The position numbers were made by a program, and so were the translations under genes. A DNA stretch of 64,000 nucleotides from assembly GCF_000237925.1 (NCBI RefSeq), contig NC_031495.1, positions 53,576,746 to 53,640,745 on the forward strand, given 5' to 3'. Within the stretch, counting starts at the first letter, position 1. The number at the start of each line of letters is the position of its first letter. The notes beneath the pieces were generated by a model. That model saw nothing but the letters and a program-made list of their open reading frames with translations, was not told the origin of the DNA and did no database searches. Below, in pieces: positions 46,101 through 58,200 of this stretch. Source of the stretch: Schistosoma mansoni. Taxonomy: Eukaryota; Platyhelminthes; Trematoda; Strigeidida; Schistosomatidae.

Positions 46101-49100
46101 TCTTCTGAATTCCTCATGTCCTTATCCTTTTCCTCTTTCCAAATTTATTTCACCGTATTATACTCCTTCAATAACATCTTCAAACCCTAATCTTTCACAT
46201 AATGTTTATACTCTTACTAAGTCTACCACTGTGAGATTTGAATCGACAACTGCATCTCTGTGCTAATATGGTATGGCAACTCGAACTGATGTACGTACGT
46301 ACGAAGTTCTACGTTGTGACTGACTGACATTCCTTCAAATGCTAAACGGAAATTCTGCGCCTACTGCAGAATACACTGAAATCCCGATGACTAATTAATT
46401 AATTATTGTTTTCTTACCTTTCAGAAGCATGTCACATGCAGCTGTTTCCATCATAACTCGTGAAGGTGCTCAAGGGTTTTTCCGTGGGCTTGTACCATCT
46501 CTTCTTCTTATAGCACCACAGACAGGAATTCAATTTACCATTTATCATTCACTAAACCAAATGATTAATCAAGGAAAGTATTATTTACATCCCAATCTTA
46601 TTGATAAGTCATCACAATTCCATAGTGGTAACCGTCCAGTTGGTATGTTTCGTTAACTATTAAAATATATTATTTCTTTCCTTCATTGATTTAGCCCAAG
46701 TGTTCATATTTCAAAATATATTTCACTTCTTTTATTCGGGTATTATCATTAGCCCTCACACTGAAAAAAAACATGCCGAATAAGTTACTTTAATCTCAAT
46801 TTTCTTCCTACAACCAGACTTATGTGAAATAGAATTTATTAAATATATCAACACTATCAATCAGTTATCCACATAGAGCATTATACAAATGTGTGTCAGT
46901 CCAGGTCGTCACAACTCACGTTAACGCAAGGAGAAAGGAAAGTAGCAACATGATGGGCAGATGAGTCGAAATGAAATCAACCACTGTAAGAAAAACTAAA
47001 TGTGAGAAAGATTCAAATGGTTCAAACGTGAGAAATATTGTTCATAAGGAACAAATTGGATAGGGGGATGAAAAGTGCGAAACAACACCAAACTGAAAAT
47101 ATAAAGGAATTCACTGATCAAATGGAACTGTCGTACTGCTACCATTTATAGGCCAAATCAGTACACGTTCTTAATTTTATTCATTCATTCTAACTCCTTA
47201 CACTCTTCTCTTCGCCCTCACATTTCTTCTGCTTTATCGCACGAACGTAATCACTGCGTCTTCTGTGGAATACCATCCCAAATGCCCTGGTACGGCCGAG
47301 AGTGGGAAAAGTTAGCTCTCCCTCTCGAAATGCTCTCACATGGCCACGTGCATACAACCGCTGCCAGAGAAGTCCTACTCACTGCCTTCTCGCGGAGGGG
47401 GTGTTGCTTACGAAATTGGGAGGATAAAAATCGAATTTCCGGCGCTTAAACCGGGTTGGTGGACATGGAGAGTCCATCTAGGGGAGTTGGAAAACCCTGA
47501 TTCCAAACCAATGGTGCACATGAGCTCCAGTATCCTGAAGGAACAAATGGTGTATGAACCAATCGTTGGTCACTGGCTACCATGGGACTGCATCTCCCCA
47601 CGACGCTCCACTGCCTTGTGGATCAGGCTTCGGGTGTAGCCTCCTAAGAAAACCAACTGCTTCAGTCTGGGCACCCGGACAGTATCCCAGCCCTCACACG
47701 AGTTGAATAATTTATGTGGCGCATATCTATTTGGTGCCTCCTTGTACTAATATTTATGTGCTTAATAAATAATCTTTCATTTTAACCAAATCTCTCCTGT
47801 TAAGGACTAGAAATTTAAAAATAGACTATGACGTATATGTTAGATACTCTGTATTTGTTCCTATGTACAATAAAGCTTTACAATCAGAATTTCATCGTAT
47901 TTAACATCCCGTATTCCTAGGCTGACAATTTAGCAATCAGATGGTGCTGTTTTTAGTAGCCTGTAATTAGCATATGTGCACATTTTAACTTCAAGTTGAT
48001 CGAGAAGTTTTATAACTCGCTTATATTTTGATTGGTTAGGTTGAAAATTCCCTTCGTTCTAGGCTTCTTTTAACTCAGATTAGTTAAAAAGAAGTACTCC
48101 TATCGCTTTTCTACTACTGACTAATGTCATAATTAGAGGTTAATATGAATAACTTTAGCACGTCTACATATTCGGTGACTTAGTGGTTAAGGCATTCGAC
48201 TTTCCCGTTCCACCTTCAGTTTTAGCAAACGGATTGTATACGAGATAATATTGGAACTCCAGATCCAAAGAAAGACAAAAATGTATCCAACTGCATCATT
48301 ACATAATTAAATTTTTTGATTGTAGGTAGGATATTGATATTTAGATTACCAACTGTGTAATTATCCCAGATATAAGGATTTCTTTCATTTCTTTTTTATC
48401 TAATCTGATTCTTAAGTGTATCATACTAAATCTTATGACTTCAGTTGAGCATTCACTTTGAGGCAGACAGCTTTATGACAATGATAATTATCCTTTTTTT
48501 ACTACTATCTTTGTAATCAACGTAATTGTATCCATGGCCCTATGTGAGTGTTTACAGTTTCACACGAAAAACTCAAGGTCAATACTGAAATTCCTATTTT
48601 ACAGGAGAATATTTGGTTTGTGTACTTCTATTAGCTTACTCTGAAGCTTTTTCAACTTTTTATAAAGGTTTTCTGTTTCTTAAAATACTGTGATTTTGTT
48701 TGCGCCTATTATTAGCATGAGTTTGTCATGTAACATCACCATTTATGAAGTCATTACTTTAAATCCTGTAAAACTCACGTAATGTTTAGTTTTAGACATA
48801 CATTTTAGTAGTATGGAGTAGAATGCATTGTTTAACACTATGATCTTTGTTGACAAACTTTACTTTCATATAATTTGTCACTTCACTATGTCTTTATAAC
48901 GATCTCATTCTTGTTCTTCTGTCATCAGCTTAGTTAAATGTTTTACAAACCTTATGTCTTCCAACTCTAAGGTCCTGTTCAAAGTTTGATCTCTGGAGGA
49001 CTTGCAGGGATTGGATCCAAATGTGTAATATATCCACTAGATATGGTGAAAAAACGTATGCAAGTTCGGGTAAGCTTTTATATCTAATATTTTGGTACCG

Positions 49101-51873
49101 ATATTTCCGAATATTATTGGCTTATTAAAAATCATTCTAAATGTTGTTGAATCGGTCTAATCGCAATGCGTAAAGTAAAGCTGTATGCATATGATTTCAT
49201 CCATCAAATGTATCTAGGTTACTTATAGTGCAAAAATAGACACAGCTAATTTGGAAAGTTATAATTTGATGTATTAGTCCGAAAGCCACACACTCATGTA
49301 AAGAATAACGGTATTACGAAGCTTACATTCAGGCTTAATGTGCATCGGATTATATCAAATATGCTTCATGAGGCAATTATTTTCGTCCCGAAAAGTCATA
49401 GTATATACGTTGCCCTGATCATTATAAGTAAAGATTGGTCGGGTTATTCGTGATAGCTTTTTGATAATTTATCATGCTGTTCCTTAAGTGCGAAGGTTTA
49501 GTAATTTCATCTATTTAGTTTTTTGGCGTACAATATTTTCATTATCATGTTTTATTCTACTGCATTGAATGTCGACTTCATGCCATCAGAAAGTATATCT
49601 GTTTAGAGGTCAATGGTTTAGCAATTTACACACCTCTGTAAGCACTTTATACTCCAACCTCTTCTAGGCTAGAATAATTTCCGAACTCTGTTAGGACGCC
49701 TGGTTTCTCTGCTTACACTAATGGAGCGTTAATTTACCTTGAACGAATATCTACACTAGATACCCTTCTAGTGTCTATTTTACAGGACAAAAACATGTGA
49801 CTAGCTGAACTAGAACATAAGTAAATTCCAACTCTAAAAACCAACAACAAAACCAATAATATATTGGAAAATATATAACTCATCCAGTACCTGTCAGGTT
49901 ATCTAATAGTCTGATTACGCAAGTAACCAATGATTATTTTTCTCACCCAGACATATGGCTAAGAGCTACCCTAAATTCGTTGAGTTTGTTAATATCTCGA
50001 AGGAAGGTTGTATCAAACTTTTGTAGTGTTGCTTCCAAGCCTTAAAAGATCTACTTAAAGAAGGAGAAAATACTATAGAGGACAACAGGAATGGGATCAA
50101 AGAAGCATTAACTTCAACGTGTCAGGAGGTTTTGGGCAGCAAGAAGCATCATCGTAAGGCATGGATTTCCAAGGAAACTCTGGACAGGATTCAGGAAAGG
50201 AAGAACAAGAAAACAGCAATTGACAGCAACCAAACAAGAGCGCAGAAAGTCAAGGCATAAGCTGAATACACAGAAGCAAACAAGCAAGTGAAGAGCATTA
50301 GAGCTGACAAGCAGAAATACGTGGAAGAGCTAGCAACGATAGCGGAAAAAACTTCAAGAGAAGAAAATATGTGACAGCTATATGACACAACGAAGAAACT
50401 GGCAGGGAAATATAGTAAACCAGAGGTACCGGTCGAGAACAAAAAAGGCAAGTCACTCACTGAGATTCAACAACAGTGGAAGTCGTGGGTGGGACACTTT
50501 GGAGAACTCTTGGACAGACCAGCCTCACTGAACCCACCAGATATCGATGCAGCATACACAAATATCTTTCTATAGATGTCACTCAATAATCAACGATCGG
50601 AGAAATTAGGATGGCTGGTCATCAGACAAATCAAGAGTCGGAAAGCAGTAGGACCTGATAACATACCAGCTGAAGCATTGAACTCAGACATAGAAGTGAC
50701 TGAAAAGATGACCCACATCTCAGGAGAAGCGCGGAATATAATGCACAGCTTGGATGAAACTATGCGATTCGGACTTCACAGATGACCTAACCCCTCTATC
50801 CCATACACACTAACAAATACAGATAAAGACAGCAAATGTAGTAGCAGCCTCTGCATCAATAGGCCTCGACATACACAAAGGAAAAAGCAAGATCCTCAAA
50901 TACAACACGAAGAACACCAACCCAATCACACTCGATGGAGACTCTGGAACATGTGGGGAAACTCACCTACCTGGGAAGCATCATCGATGAACAAGGAGGA
51001 TCCGATGTAGATGTAAAGGTGAGGATTGGCAAATAAAGGGCAGCATTTCTACAATTGAAGAACATATGGAACTCAAAACAACTGTCAACTAACTTTAAAG
51101 TGAGAATCTTCAATACGAACGTGAAGACAGTTCCACTGTATGGAGCTGAAGCGTGGAGAACTACTACAACCATTATCAGAAAGGTAGGTACAAGTATTTA
51201 TAAACAATTGTCTGCGTAGATACTGAATGTCCGTTTGCCGGAAACCATCAACAACAGCCTACTGTGGGAGGGAACAAACCAGGTTCGAGCTGAAGAGGAA
51301 ATTAGGAAAGGACGCTGGAAGTGGATCGGATATACATTATGGAAATCATTAAACTGTATCACGAGGTAATCCCTAACTTGGAATCCTGAAGGGAGACGGG
51401 AAAAAGGAAGGCCGAGGAACACACTACGTCGGGAATAGGAAGCAGACATGAAGAGGAAGAATACCAACTGGAAAGGATTGCCTATGACAGTACAAGGTTG
51501 GATGGAGAGTGGTGGTGGGTGGCTTATCGTCCTTCTTGTTGAGTAATGGGCACAAGTAAGTTGATTGATAGATAATTTTTTCATATGGCTTTCACACTAC
51601 TTTTTTGCGTATGCACCACCATTTGTTCATTTAATATACTGTTATTTTCATTACCCCTAGGGTTTTGAAGAAGCGCGTGCTCAGTTTGGTCGAATTCCCA
51701 TCAGAAACGATGGTCTGTATAGGTGTTTACTTGAAATATGGCAAATGGAAGGAGCTGCAGCTTTTTTCAAAGGATTAAGACCTACCTTACTGAAATCTTT
51801 TGTTTCTATCTCATGTCGATTTACTGTGTACGAACAAATTTGCAGATTTCTACTTTATCAAAAGCACTCATAA
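40051..51873 (+). CDS. SLC25A19: Mitochondrial thiamine pyrophosphate carrier, complete 5-exon gene
   Basis: Exons 40,051-40,176, 40,212-40,576, 46,425-46,642, 48,972-49,069 and 51,661-51,873 join in phase to 339 aa (human protein about 320). Three mitochondrial-carrier signatures are present: PLDVIKIR (33-40), PLDVLRTR (146-153) and PLDMVKKR (258-265), one per repeat. The stretch [12 protein letters not shown] and the exon 5 start [10 protein letters not shown] followed by [11 protein letters not shown] are particular to the TPP carrier subfamily. It should exchange cytosolic thiamine diphosphate across the inner mitochondrial membrane for pyruvate and oxoglutarate dehydrogenases. Intron 1 is 35 bp; introns 2-4 are 5.8, 2.3 and 2.6 kb, and introns 2 and 4 carry large LINE insertions. 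Start: first in-frame ATG, with family-like N-terminus. All signature acidic/basic pairs are kept. Confidence 0.93.
40212..40576 (+). CDS. SLC25A19: SLC25A19 exon 2
   Basis: Acceptor TTGAGTAG, donor ACGG|GTAAGC, phase 2. Encodes [18 protein letters not shown], helices 2-3 and the second signature [17 protein letters not shown]. Confidence 0.92.
40690..42000 (-). mobile_element. RTE-A LINE fragments in SLC25A19 intron 2
   Basis: The minus strand shows C-terminal blocks ([21 protein letters not shown]) at 40,700-41,110 and RT-region blocks such as [10 protein letters not shown] around 41,590-41,620. A plus-strand LINE 3' tail (41,178-41,265) and a dispersed-repeat tail (41,361-41,420) interrupt it. 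Degenerate, several stops and frameshifts. Confidence 0.65.
41361..41420 (+). repeat. 3' tail of a dispersed repeat
   Basis: TGTGTGGCGCATATGTATCT through TATTTATGTGTTCAAATAAATA matches 47,706-47,768. Confidence 0.75.
42785..46330 (+). mobile_element. RTE-A LINE, full-length copy in SLC25A19 intron 2
   Basis: About 3.5 kb in sense orientation. 5' region from ACGTTCCTCAAGGTCC. Apurinic-type endonuclease at 43,459-44,010 ([32 protein letters not shown]). RT at 44,422-45,412 ([63 protein letters not shown]). C-terminal domain at 45,285-46,100 ([37 protein letters not shown]). About five frameshifts or stops split the ORF, so it is dead but fairly recent. 3' end near 46,330 with TGACTGACTGAC. Name within the schistosome RTE families (SR2/SR3/Perere-type) not fixed. 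Confidence 0.9.
46425..46642 (+). CDS. SLC25A19: SLC25A19 exon 3
   Basis: Acceptor TTACCTTTCAG about 95 bp after the LINE end; donor GTTG|GTATGT, phase 1. Encodes [20 protein letters not shown] and [13 protein letters not shown] (helix 4). Confidence 0.92.
46851..47148 (+). repeat. Dispersed repeat in intron 3
   Basis: Inverted partner of 35,390-35,602, with a 90-bp internal stretch absent there. Family unknown. Confidence 0.7.
47281..47768 (+). repeat. Dispersed GC-richer repeat, about 490 bp
   Basis: Starts AATGCCCTGGTACGGCCGAG and ends ATTTATGTGCTTAATAAATA. The 5' end recurs at 63,911-64,000 and the 3' end at 41,361-41,420. The 99-codon open frame inside (47,340-47,639) shows no motif. 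Base composition differs sharply from the intron around it. Probably a non-autonomous retroelement with a poly(A)-signal-like end. Confidence 0.7.
48165..48240 (+). repeat. tRNA-like (SINE-like) remnant
   Basis: GGTGACTTAGTGGTTAAGG followed by ATTCGACTTTCC resembles the 5' half and A box of a tRNA. No clear B box or acceptor stem follows, so it is not a functional tRNA gene. Confidence 0.3.
48972..49069 (+). CDS. SLC25A19: SLC25A19 exon 4
   Basis: 98 nt, acceptor CTCTAAG, donor TTCGG|GTAAGC, phase 0. Encodes [19 protein letters not shown] and the third signature [13 protein letters not shown]. Confidence 0.92.
50018..51560 (+). mobile_element. RTE-B LINE fragment in SLC25A19 intron 4
   Basis: Sense-strand pieces of the polyprotein: a pre-RT coiled region (50,040-50,570), [19 protein letters not shown] (50,620-50,690), then a jump to the post-RT region: [48 protein letters not shown]. 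Most of the RT core is deleted between 50,720 and 50,800. Several in-frame stops. 3' end GGGCACAAGTAAGTTG. Confidence 0.85.
51661..51873 (+). CDS. SLC25A19: SLC25A19 exon 5 (terminal)
   Basis: Acceptor TTACCCCTAG, stop TAA at 51,871. Encodes [40 protein letters not shown] and a final helix ending YQKHS. No obvious AATAAA in the first 100 bp after the stop. Confidence 0.92.
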   Translation, partial: GFEEARAQFGRIPIRNDGLYRCLLEIWQMEGAAAFFKGLRPTLLKSFVSISCRFTVYEQICRFLLYQKHS

Positions 51874-52811
51874 TATCCTAGCCTTTATGTACCATGAGAT
51901 TTATCGCTGTAACTCAATCCAAATTTCGTCAATAAACTTCTCAGCGTTGTATATTTCTATTGGTCTTCAGTTTTTTGTTTTTTTTGCCAGAGAGAACTGT
52001 TACTTAGTCCTATTAGGGTTGAATTTTTTTTGTTGAATTTATCCTCGATTTTTTCTTTCTTCAAAACCAAATGTTTCCAAATTGTCTTCTACACATTCTC
52101 TTATATCTTTAATACATAACTGTCATTATAAAGTGTTATATTTTCTATCAGCTACTCTATTGACTTGTCGTCATATCATCTATCTTACTCTACACTTAAT
52201 TTATGTTTGCCTTTTTTCTCCCTTTTTCAGTATTAGCATGGACTTTTATGTAGATGTATACTTTTTCTCTGCTAGCTCGAACATTTCAGTTGTCCAATGA
52301 TCAGACAAAATTCCTTATCTTAGTAGTAAAAATAAGAGGTGACGTTGGAGATGTTTGCTTATTAGTGATCATTGTATGCAAAAATTTTCGAAGTTGCTGC
52401 CTTTACTTATTGATGCAGCTTCTCAGAGTCATAGACTGTCTACCAGATATCCAACCAACCCCGTCCTGTGATGTAATCATGCTTTCGATATCAGTGTCCA
52501 AATCTCAGCTGCTTTGTTATCAGGTCCTACTGTAGTGAACAAGAACACGAATGAGGACGATCAAATGTATTTAAGCACAAATCAAATTCTGATAACCATA
52601 CAGTCAACAGTTAATTTGCAAAATAACAACCAATTGTCTCAATCTTAACTGTTCCTTCGGTAAATATCAGTCCGTCTTCTCTGAATTCATTGCTCATGCA
52701 ATTTTGTACCTATTGCGTTTCATTCCTGTTCTTTCCTTATCGATCTTCTGCCAAAATACATTCTATGTCTGACCATCACCATATACTACTTATGTGGATA
52801 TAAGTAGACCA
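51874..52811 (+). other. 3' flank of SLC25A19, unassigned
   Basis: T-rich. Open frames of 72-93 codons (51,800-52,535) look non-coding. Probably contains the 3' UTR. Confidence 0.4.
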
Positions 52812-53110
52812 CACTCTTGATTTGTCTGATGACCAGCCATCCTAATTTCTCCGATCGTTGATTATTGAGTGACATCTATAGAAAGATATTTGTGTATGCT
52901 GCATCGATATCTGGTGGGTTCAGTGAGGCTGGTCTGTCCAAGAGTTCTCCAAAGTGTCCCACCCACGACTTCCACTGTTGTTGAATCTCAGTGAGTGACT
53001 TGCCTTTTTTGTTCTCGACCGGTACCTCTGGTTTACTATATTTCCCTGCCAGTTTCTTCGTTGTGTCATATAGCTGTCACATATTTTCTTCTCTTGAAGC
53101 TTTTTCCGCT
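52812..53110 (-). mobile_element. RTE-B fragment, inverted copy of 50,341-50,639
   Basis: 299 bp that appear identical, or nearly so, to 50,341-50,639 in opposite orientation, including the same in-frame TGA in GAAAATATGTGACAGC. It abuts gypsy pol sequence at 53,111. Confidence 0.9.
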
Positions 53111-55135
53111 ACATGTCAGTAGGTTTGTCTTCCTTGGTGGCAACAAACTGTTGAAGACTGTCTGAACTTTCACCCCAGACATATACTCAGCTGGGGACTT
53201 TTCCTCTGTCATTGCCGGATGGGTTGTTACTCTGTAGGACATTGAGACGTTACTGATCACGTGTGCTGTAACACGTCCTCCTATAATTAAATCTATTTTC
53301 AACGTTTCCTCGAGTCTTTTTTTCTTGGTCATTCAATAGTGTGGTAAGGAGGAGATCATAGGTGCGTAATGCCATTTTCACTACAGAACCGTTTAAAAGT
53401 GAACGACATGAACTGAGAGCGATTGTCATTTACTAAGACCTCTGGAACACGAAAACAGTCTTGGCAATTTTCTTAATGTATCCTCTGACGTCATGTTCAG
53501 CATGTATTATTCCGGCCACTCATAAGTCTTGCTGATTGAACACTGTACTCGGATCCGAAGCTAGTTTCGTAACCCCCAAGCTAGAATTACACACCGACTT
53601 GAACACGAGAGAAAAGGCGCAAAATATACGAAAAGCACTTTACTCCAAAGGTTCATTTATGTACAGAAAATATAGGGTTTTTATAGTATTTTAGAAGTCC
53701 TTGGGTTTTCCTGCAAATTCTGGATTGCTACTAAACATAGTAGCAGTGTAGATATCAGCCAATCAGAACCTCTACATTTAACTTCATTTTCGCGATATTT
53801 CTAGCAAAACTTCAAATGAAACGCTGATTGAATAAAGTGCTTCTTAATGTTTCCTGAGCTTGTCATGTCTATTGCGAGAAATTTTCAGGATCACCTCGAC
53901 AGCCACTTCGTTAAAATACCCACAACAACCAAGTAGTTTCTAGCTTGTATTGGTCTAGCGGAATCAGCATGCATTATTTGCCAAGGCCCTTCCTGTTTTG
54001 GTCATGGTTGGGTTTCTGCTTTAGTCGGATTCTTTGCGACTTCTACGTAGGACCAACAACTACGAGACTTGATCTATGTCACGGTACACCAATAACCAAT
54101 ATGCGTAGCTCCAAGCCAGCGACTTCATTTTACTTATTTCTGGGTACCCACTATGTAATTGTTTTAGGACTTGAAGGCGGAGAATTCTGGGGATAACGAT
54201 CCGGTGGCCAAACGTGATGTACGAATTTACAATTGTCAAGATGTCTCAGGAAAACGTATTATAAAAGCTCTTCATGGAGTCGAGGTGAAGGCCACTTGCT
54301 GAGTATATAACGGCAAACGATCTTCAACGTATCGTCCTTTTTGCTAGTTTCTTTAACGGCTTCAAATGTAACTGGCAGTCTTGAATTTGCGTCTGTCAAC
54401 ACTGTGTGTGTGGCCTTAGTTTCTACTGTAACTACAAACACCTTGTTTCGTGTAGTAGCTAGTTAAACTTGAGAGGGCATCTGCCTGTCCGAAATCAGTT
54501 GTTGGTCGATAATTTATCTTGAAATCGTAGCCCAGCAGTGTGGTTGTTCATCGTTGTAGATGGTTTGCTACATAAACAGGGATAACCTTTTTAGATTGTG
54601 AAACTGCCAGTAGCAGTTTGTAGTCTGTTAATAACATAGATTGTCTGCTAAATAGCATCTTGCGGAAATTTTTCACAACGAAGATAATGGAGAAGGCTTC
54701 TGTTGCTATTTGACTATAGTTCCTTCCTGTTGTTTTAGTGATCGCGCAGTGTAGGTAATGGCTTTCTCAAATCCATCTGGGTAGACATGAGGAGTCATTC
54801 CTCCAATTCCATAATTTAACCTATCTGCTGCAGCAACAGTAGGAGGGACTGGATCATAGTGCGTAGGTAAATGGTTTGGCTATAGGAGCTATTTTAGTTT
54901 TAGGAATGCTTCTTGAAATTCTGTTGACGAGATCTATTTGTCATTCTTTGTTGGTAAACAGTTCACCGCGGCACGCAGACGATGAAGGTCTGGAAGAAAA
55001 ACATAAAAGCTAACCATTCCCAAGAAGGAACGTGAGGTTGACGCATCTGTCAATGGAGGCATGGTCTTAATTGCCTCGACGTTTTCTTGATCACGTTTTT
55101 TGACTATGAATCCCAAATAGCTCACTTACTCCGCG
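53111..55135 (-). mobile_element. Gypsy-type LTR retrotransposon pol remnant
   Basis: Minus strand, in order: end of RT (YLGFIVKKRDQENVEAIKTM, RSFLGMVSFY) at 54,934-55,125, an RNase H region at about 54,480-54,860, an integrase region at 53,340-54,240, and a GKSPAEYMSG block at 53,170-53,240. It is an old broken copy with many breaks, further split by an inserted LTR at 53,544-53,893. The group resembles schistosome gypsy elements of the Saci/Boudicca kind. Confidence 0.8.
53544..53893 (-). repeat. LTR-like insertion within gypsy integrase
   Basis: Integrase-like sequence is present on both sides, while this roughly 350-bp stretch is unrelated to it. In minus orientation it starts TGATCCTGAAAATT, has a TATAAAAACCC core and ends GAGTACA. 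No clear target duplication, so boundaries are approximate. Solo LTR of another element; fossil. Confidence 0.55.
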
Positions 55136-56137
55136 TATAAATCACATTACTGAAGGAAATTCTTGTCAAAAGTGAGCTATTGGTAAAATGTAGTTTTGAA
55201 GTAATCATGATAATGGGTTAAATAATGATGACTATCGGCAAACACCTTTACGTAGTTATGGAGTCGCTACTGCTTATTACTTTCCTGTTTTCTTTCTCTT
55301 TTACAAAATGTTTAAGAATTTTCGGTAGATGGCTGAAAGCAGTCAACAAGAAACCCTGGACCTAGGTATTAGCACTCATCAGCTAGGCATTAAAGAACTA
55401 GACAAATATAACATTGACCACTATTCAATGATCAATCAGTTATAAAAGTCTCATCCAAATAACGAAACTGAGTAACAGATTAATGAACGAAGTCACTAAA
55501 GGACTTATTTTGCTTTATTGTATATTTAATATGTCTTGGAATCCAGTTCTTCATTGGAAAAGCATATTAGCCACCTTCATACTTTATTTAACATTTTTAA
55601 CTGTTTGAAGTATTTACCAACCTGGAAAAATAATTCTTTGACTTTATTCCTAAAGAGAATAGATCTCATACATACGCATTACAGGTCGAAAGTTCATACT
55701 CATTCATTTGACAATCAAACAGTTCAGAAGATTACTGCAACCTTATTAGTTCATCATTTTGATTGAGCACAGAACACTGCTATTTATTCAACATCTTATC
55801 TAAGAACTCACCAATAAAAAACTAAACAGATGGATATGATGTCCAGTTTCACTATCGATATCACATATGTCATGTGTACTACTACGGTAGTAGAAGATCC
55901 CATGGTCAAGAAGTAAAGTTATGGCGATAACACATAAGAAAAATATTGAAGCAAATACTAAATCTAATTTGCAATCAGACAACAAGGACTTAAAAGTCTG
56001 AATCCCAAAAATATTTTGGCTCAAGAATTTTCCCTTCCCATTTTACGATTCTACTAGCACTTAGGGTTTAAACTGGTAAAGGCTGCTGATTCGTAACACA
56101 GCAATGTCTAGAAAACCTTTCATTCAGCTACAACGTA
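55136..56137. other. Unassigned DNA
   Basis: No gene or repeat recognised apart from scattered AT-rich tracts. Confidence 0.4.
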
Positions 56138-57300
56138 GGACCAGGCACTTATATGCATCAGTCCAAGTTGCCATAGCTCGTTAGCTCAACAAAATGAACA
56201 CCGGATTCATGGAAGTAGTTAATTTAGTGGTGGTAATATATAAAAGAAAGATTGTGTATAAGGATATAATACAGGAAGAAATAATTAGTTCGTAGAAGGA
56301 AAGGTATAATGCAATTGTAATCTCATGGGAAGACAAAGAGTGTATACACCTACGTCATTGTGATCGATTCTTAGCCATGTCATCCAGAGTCTCAAACCAT
56401 TGGTTACGATAGTTACGCGGACCCTAACCAAGTAGTCTGGATCTACCAACATGGCTCAGACTAGAAGTTAGTGACTTCAAGGACTGATACCACGTTTCGG
56501 TTTGGCCACCCCTAACTTTCTTCCATCCGTCTCCAATACTAGTCAGCATTGCGCGTCGTGGTAATCAGTGAGGATTCGCAACCTTATCAACTGATTTACC
56601 ATCACTCCCGCGTCTAACCTCACTATTACGTACCCGATGATCTCAACAGATGCGAGCAATATTTCCAAAACATCTGTGACCAAATACTACTAACTTACGA
56701 GTATCTTCTACTCTTAATGGCCACATTCGGCAGTCGTAAAGTAGAACAGAATGAACTGCCGCACAGTATACTCGCCCCTTAATTGATAGACGGATATCTC
56801 ACCTTCGCCATAGGACACGTAAGCCGGCAAAAGCCAAACGAGCTTTCTGAATCTGTGCAGAGATTTCGTCAGACACCAACCCATTAGGGCTGATCAAACT
56901 TCCAAGATAAGTGTTCGACTACTTCACTCTCTATTCTTACTTCAGGTGTTGACGTAGGCCAGTTCTGAAGCAACAACTTGCATTTAGATGGGGAGAAACG
57001 CATCCAAAACATCCTGGCATTATTACTCAGTTCTAACAAGACTCTGCATTTTATCAGAGTCTTCACCAAACAGGACTATGTCACCTGCGTATTCTAAGTC
57101 GATTAGTGGACCTCCTGGTAGGAGATCAATTCCTGAAAATTCAGTCTACGAATGTTACTTCCAGCAATAGGTCTATAATGAAGTTAAACAAAAATGAGGA
57201 TAGTGGATAGCCTTGTCGGACACCAATTGACGATGCGAAATCCGCTCGTTATAACCTTTGACTCGACTGGTAGTGTTCGAGTAAAGAGCCATCATAGGGT
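56138..57300 (-). mobile_element. RTE-A fragment, near-identical inverted copy of 38.3-39.4 kb
   Basis: 56,138 to about 57,205 is the reverse complement of about 38,307-39,382 with almost no differences at the three places checked, including the same stops in the C-terminal region. Beyond 57,205 it continues as RTE-A but only with moderate similarity (GACTGGTAGTGTTCGAGTAA). Confidence 0.9.
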
Positions 57301-58200
57301 TTATGCACTTCTGAGTACCTTTACCTTTTCATTTCTATCACATTCAGTTATATACGTAATTGTGAGTCTAAAAGCCCATCGGTTTGAACGCAAGCATCAG
57401 AAGTAAAGACGCACTTATTTCTAGTATCGACTAAGTCGATCAGTACTGATTTTCTGATAAACGAATGTAGCATGTTCATATTCATGTCATTGAATCGCCA
57501 GTGATTTATATTTTAAAAAATTTGTCTCGGTTGACTCTGTTCTTTAGGTATTATAACAACCGTTTACGGATCATTACGTATGATTGATCTTGCTGAAAAC
57601 ATATCCGCCGTCAACAAAATCATGGAGATATATGAATCGGTAACATGAAAAATATTTTTTTTCGTGAACATCGTAGTCATGTCAAACAACGGAAGCTATT
57701 TTCGGGAACGGTATTTCACATAGTTCCAAGTTTGTATAATACTAACATTTAGTTCTGGCCCTAGTTTATGCTATATGCCATAAGCTTCCGTTTGATGTAT
57801 GATGCACTGCCAAAGCGTTTGTTGTTCTATTTTTCTATCTTATTGCCTAGTATTTTTTAATTGTTTGCACGTTGTACTCATATTAGTCATCTATATATTC
57901 ATGTATCTTTCTACACTCATCTAAATCAGAATCGGGAATAAGTCGAATGGTGTTCCGGTCAACTCGTCTTCTCACTCTCTCGCCTGTGACCGAATAGTTC
58001 ACGTTTTTCTGCCCAAGGTCGTAAGTCTCAGTTCGGACTCGCCCGTCGCTAGCCTCAAGGCCAAACCAGTTAGCCTATCATGCCTTAATCAAGACCGAGA
58101 CAAGACCTCCTATTTTGATTGCTCCAAAAGAAAATGTCTATACTTTTGAACGACCTTAAAACTATTCTACAAATTCAGCAAGCGTAGAGCAATACAAATT
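57301..58200. other. Unassigned DNA before a gypsy gag remnant
   Basis: A GC-richer block at 57,930-58,130 may be the leader or LTR of the gypsy copy that follows, but I cannot show LTR ends. Confidence 0.35.

Noticed and set aside
52254-52535. 93-codon plus-strand frame downstream of SLC25A19
   Set aside because: Hydrophobic low-complexity reading of T-rich DNA, with no splice context or family resemblance.
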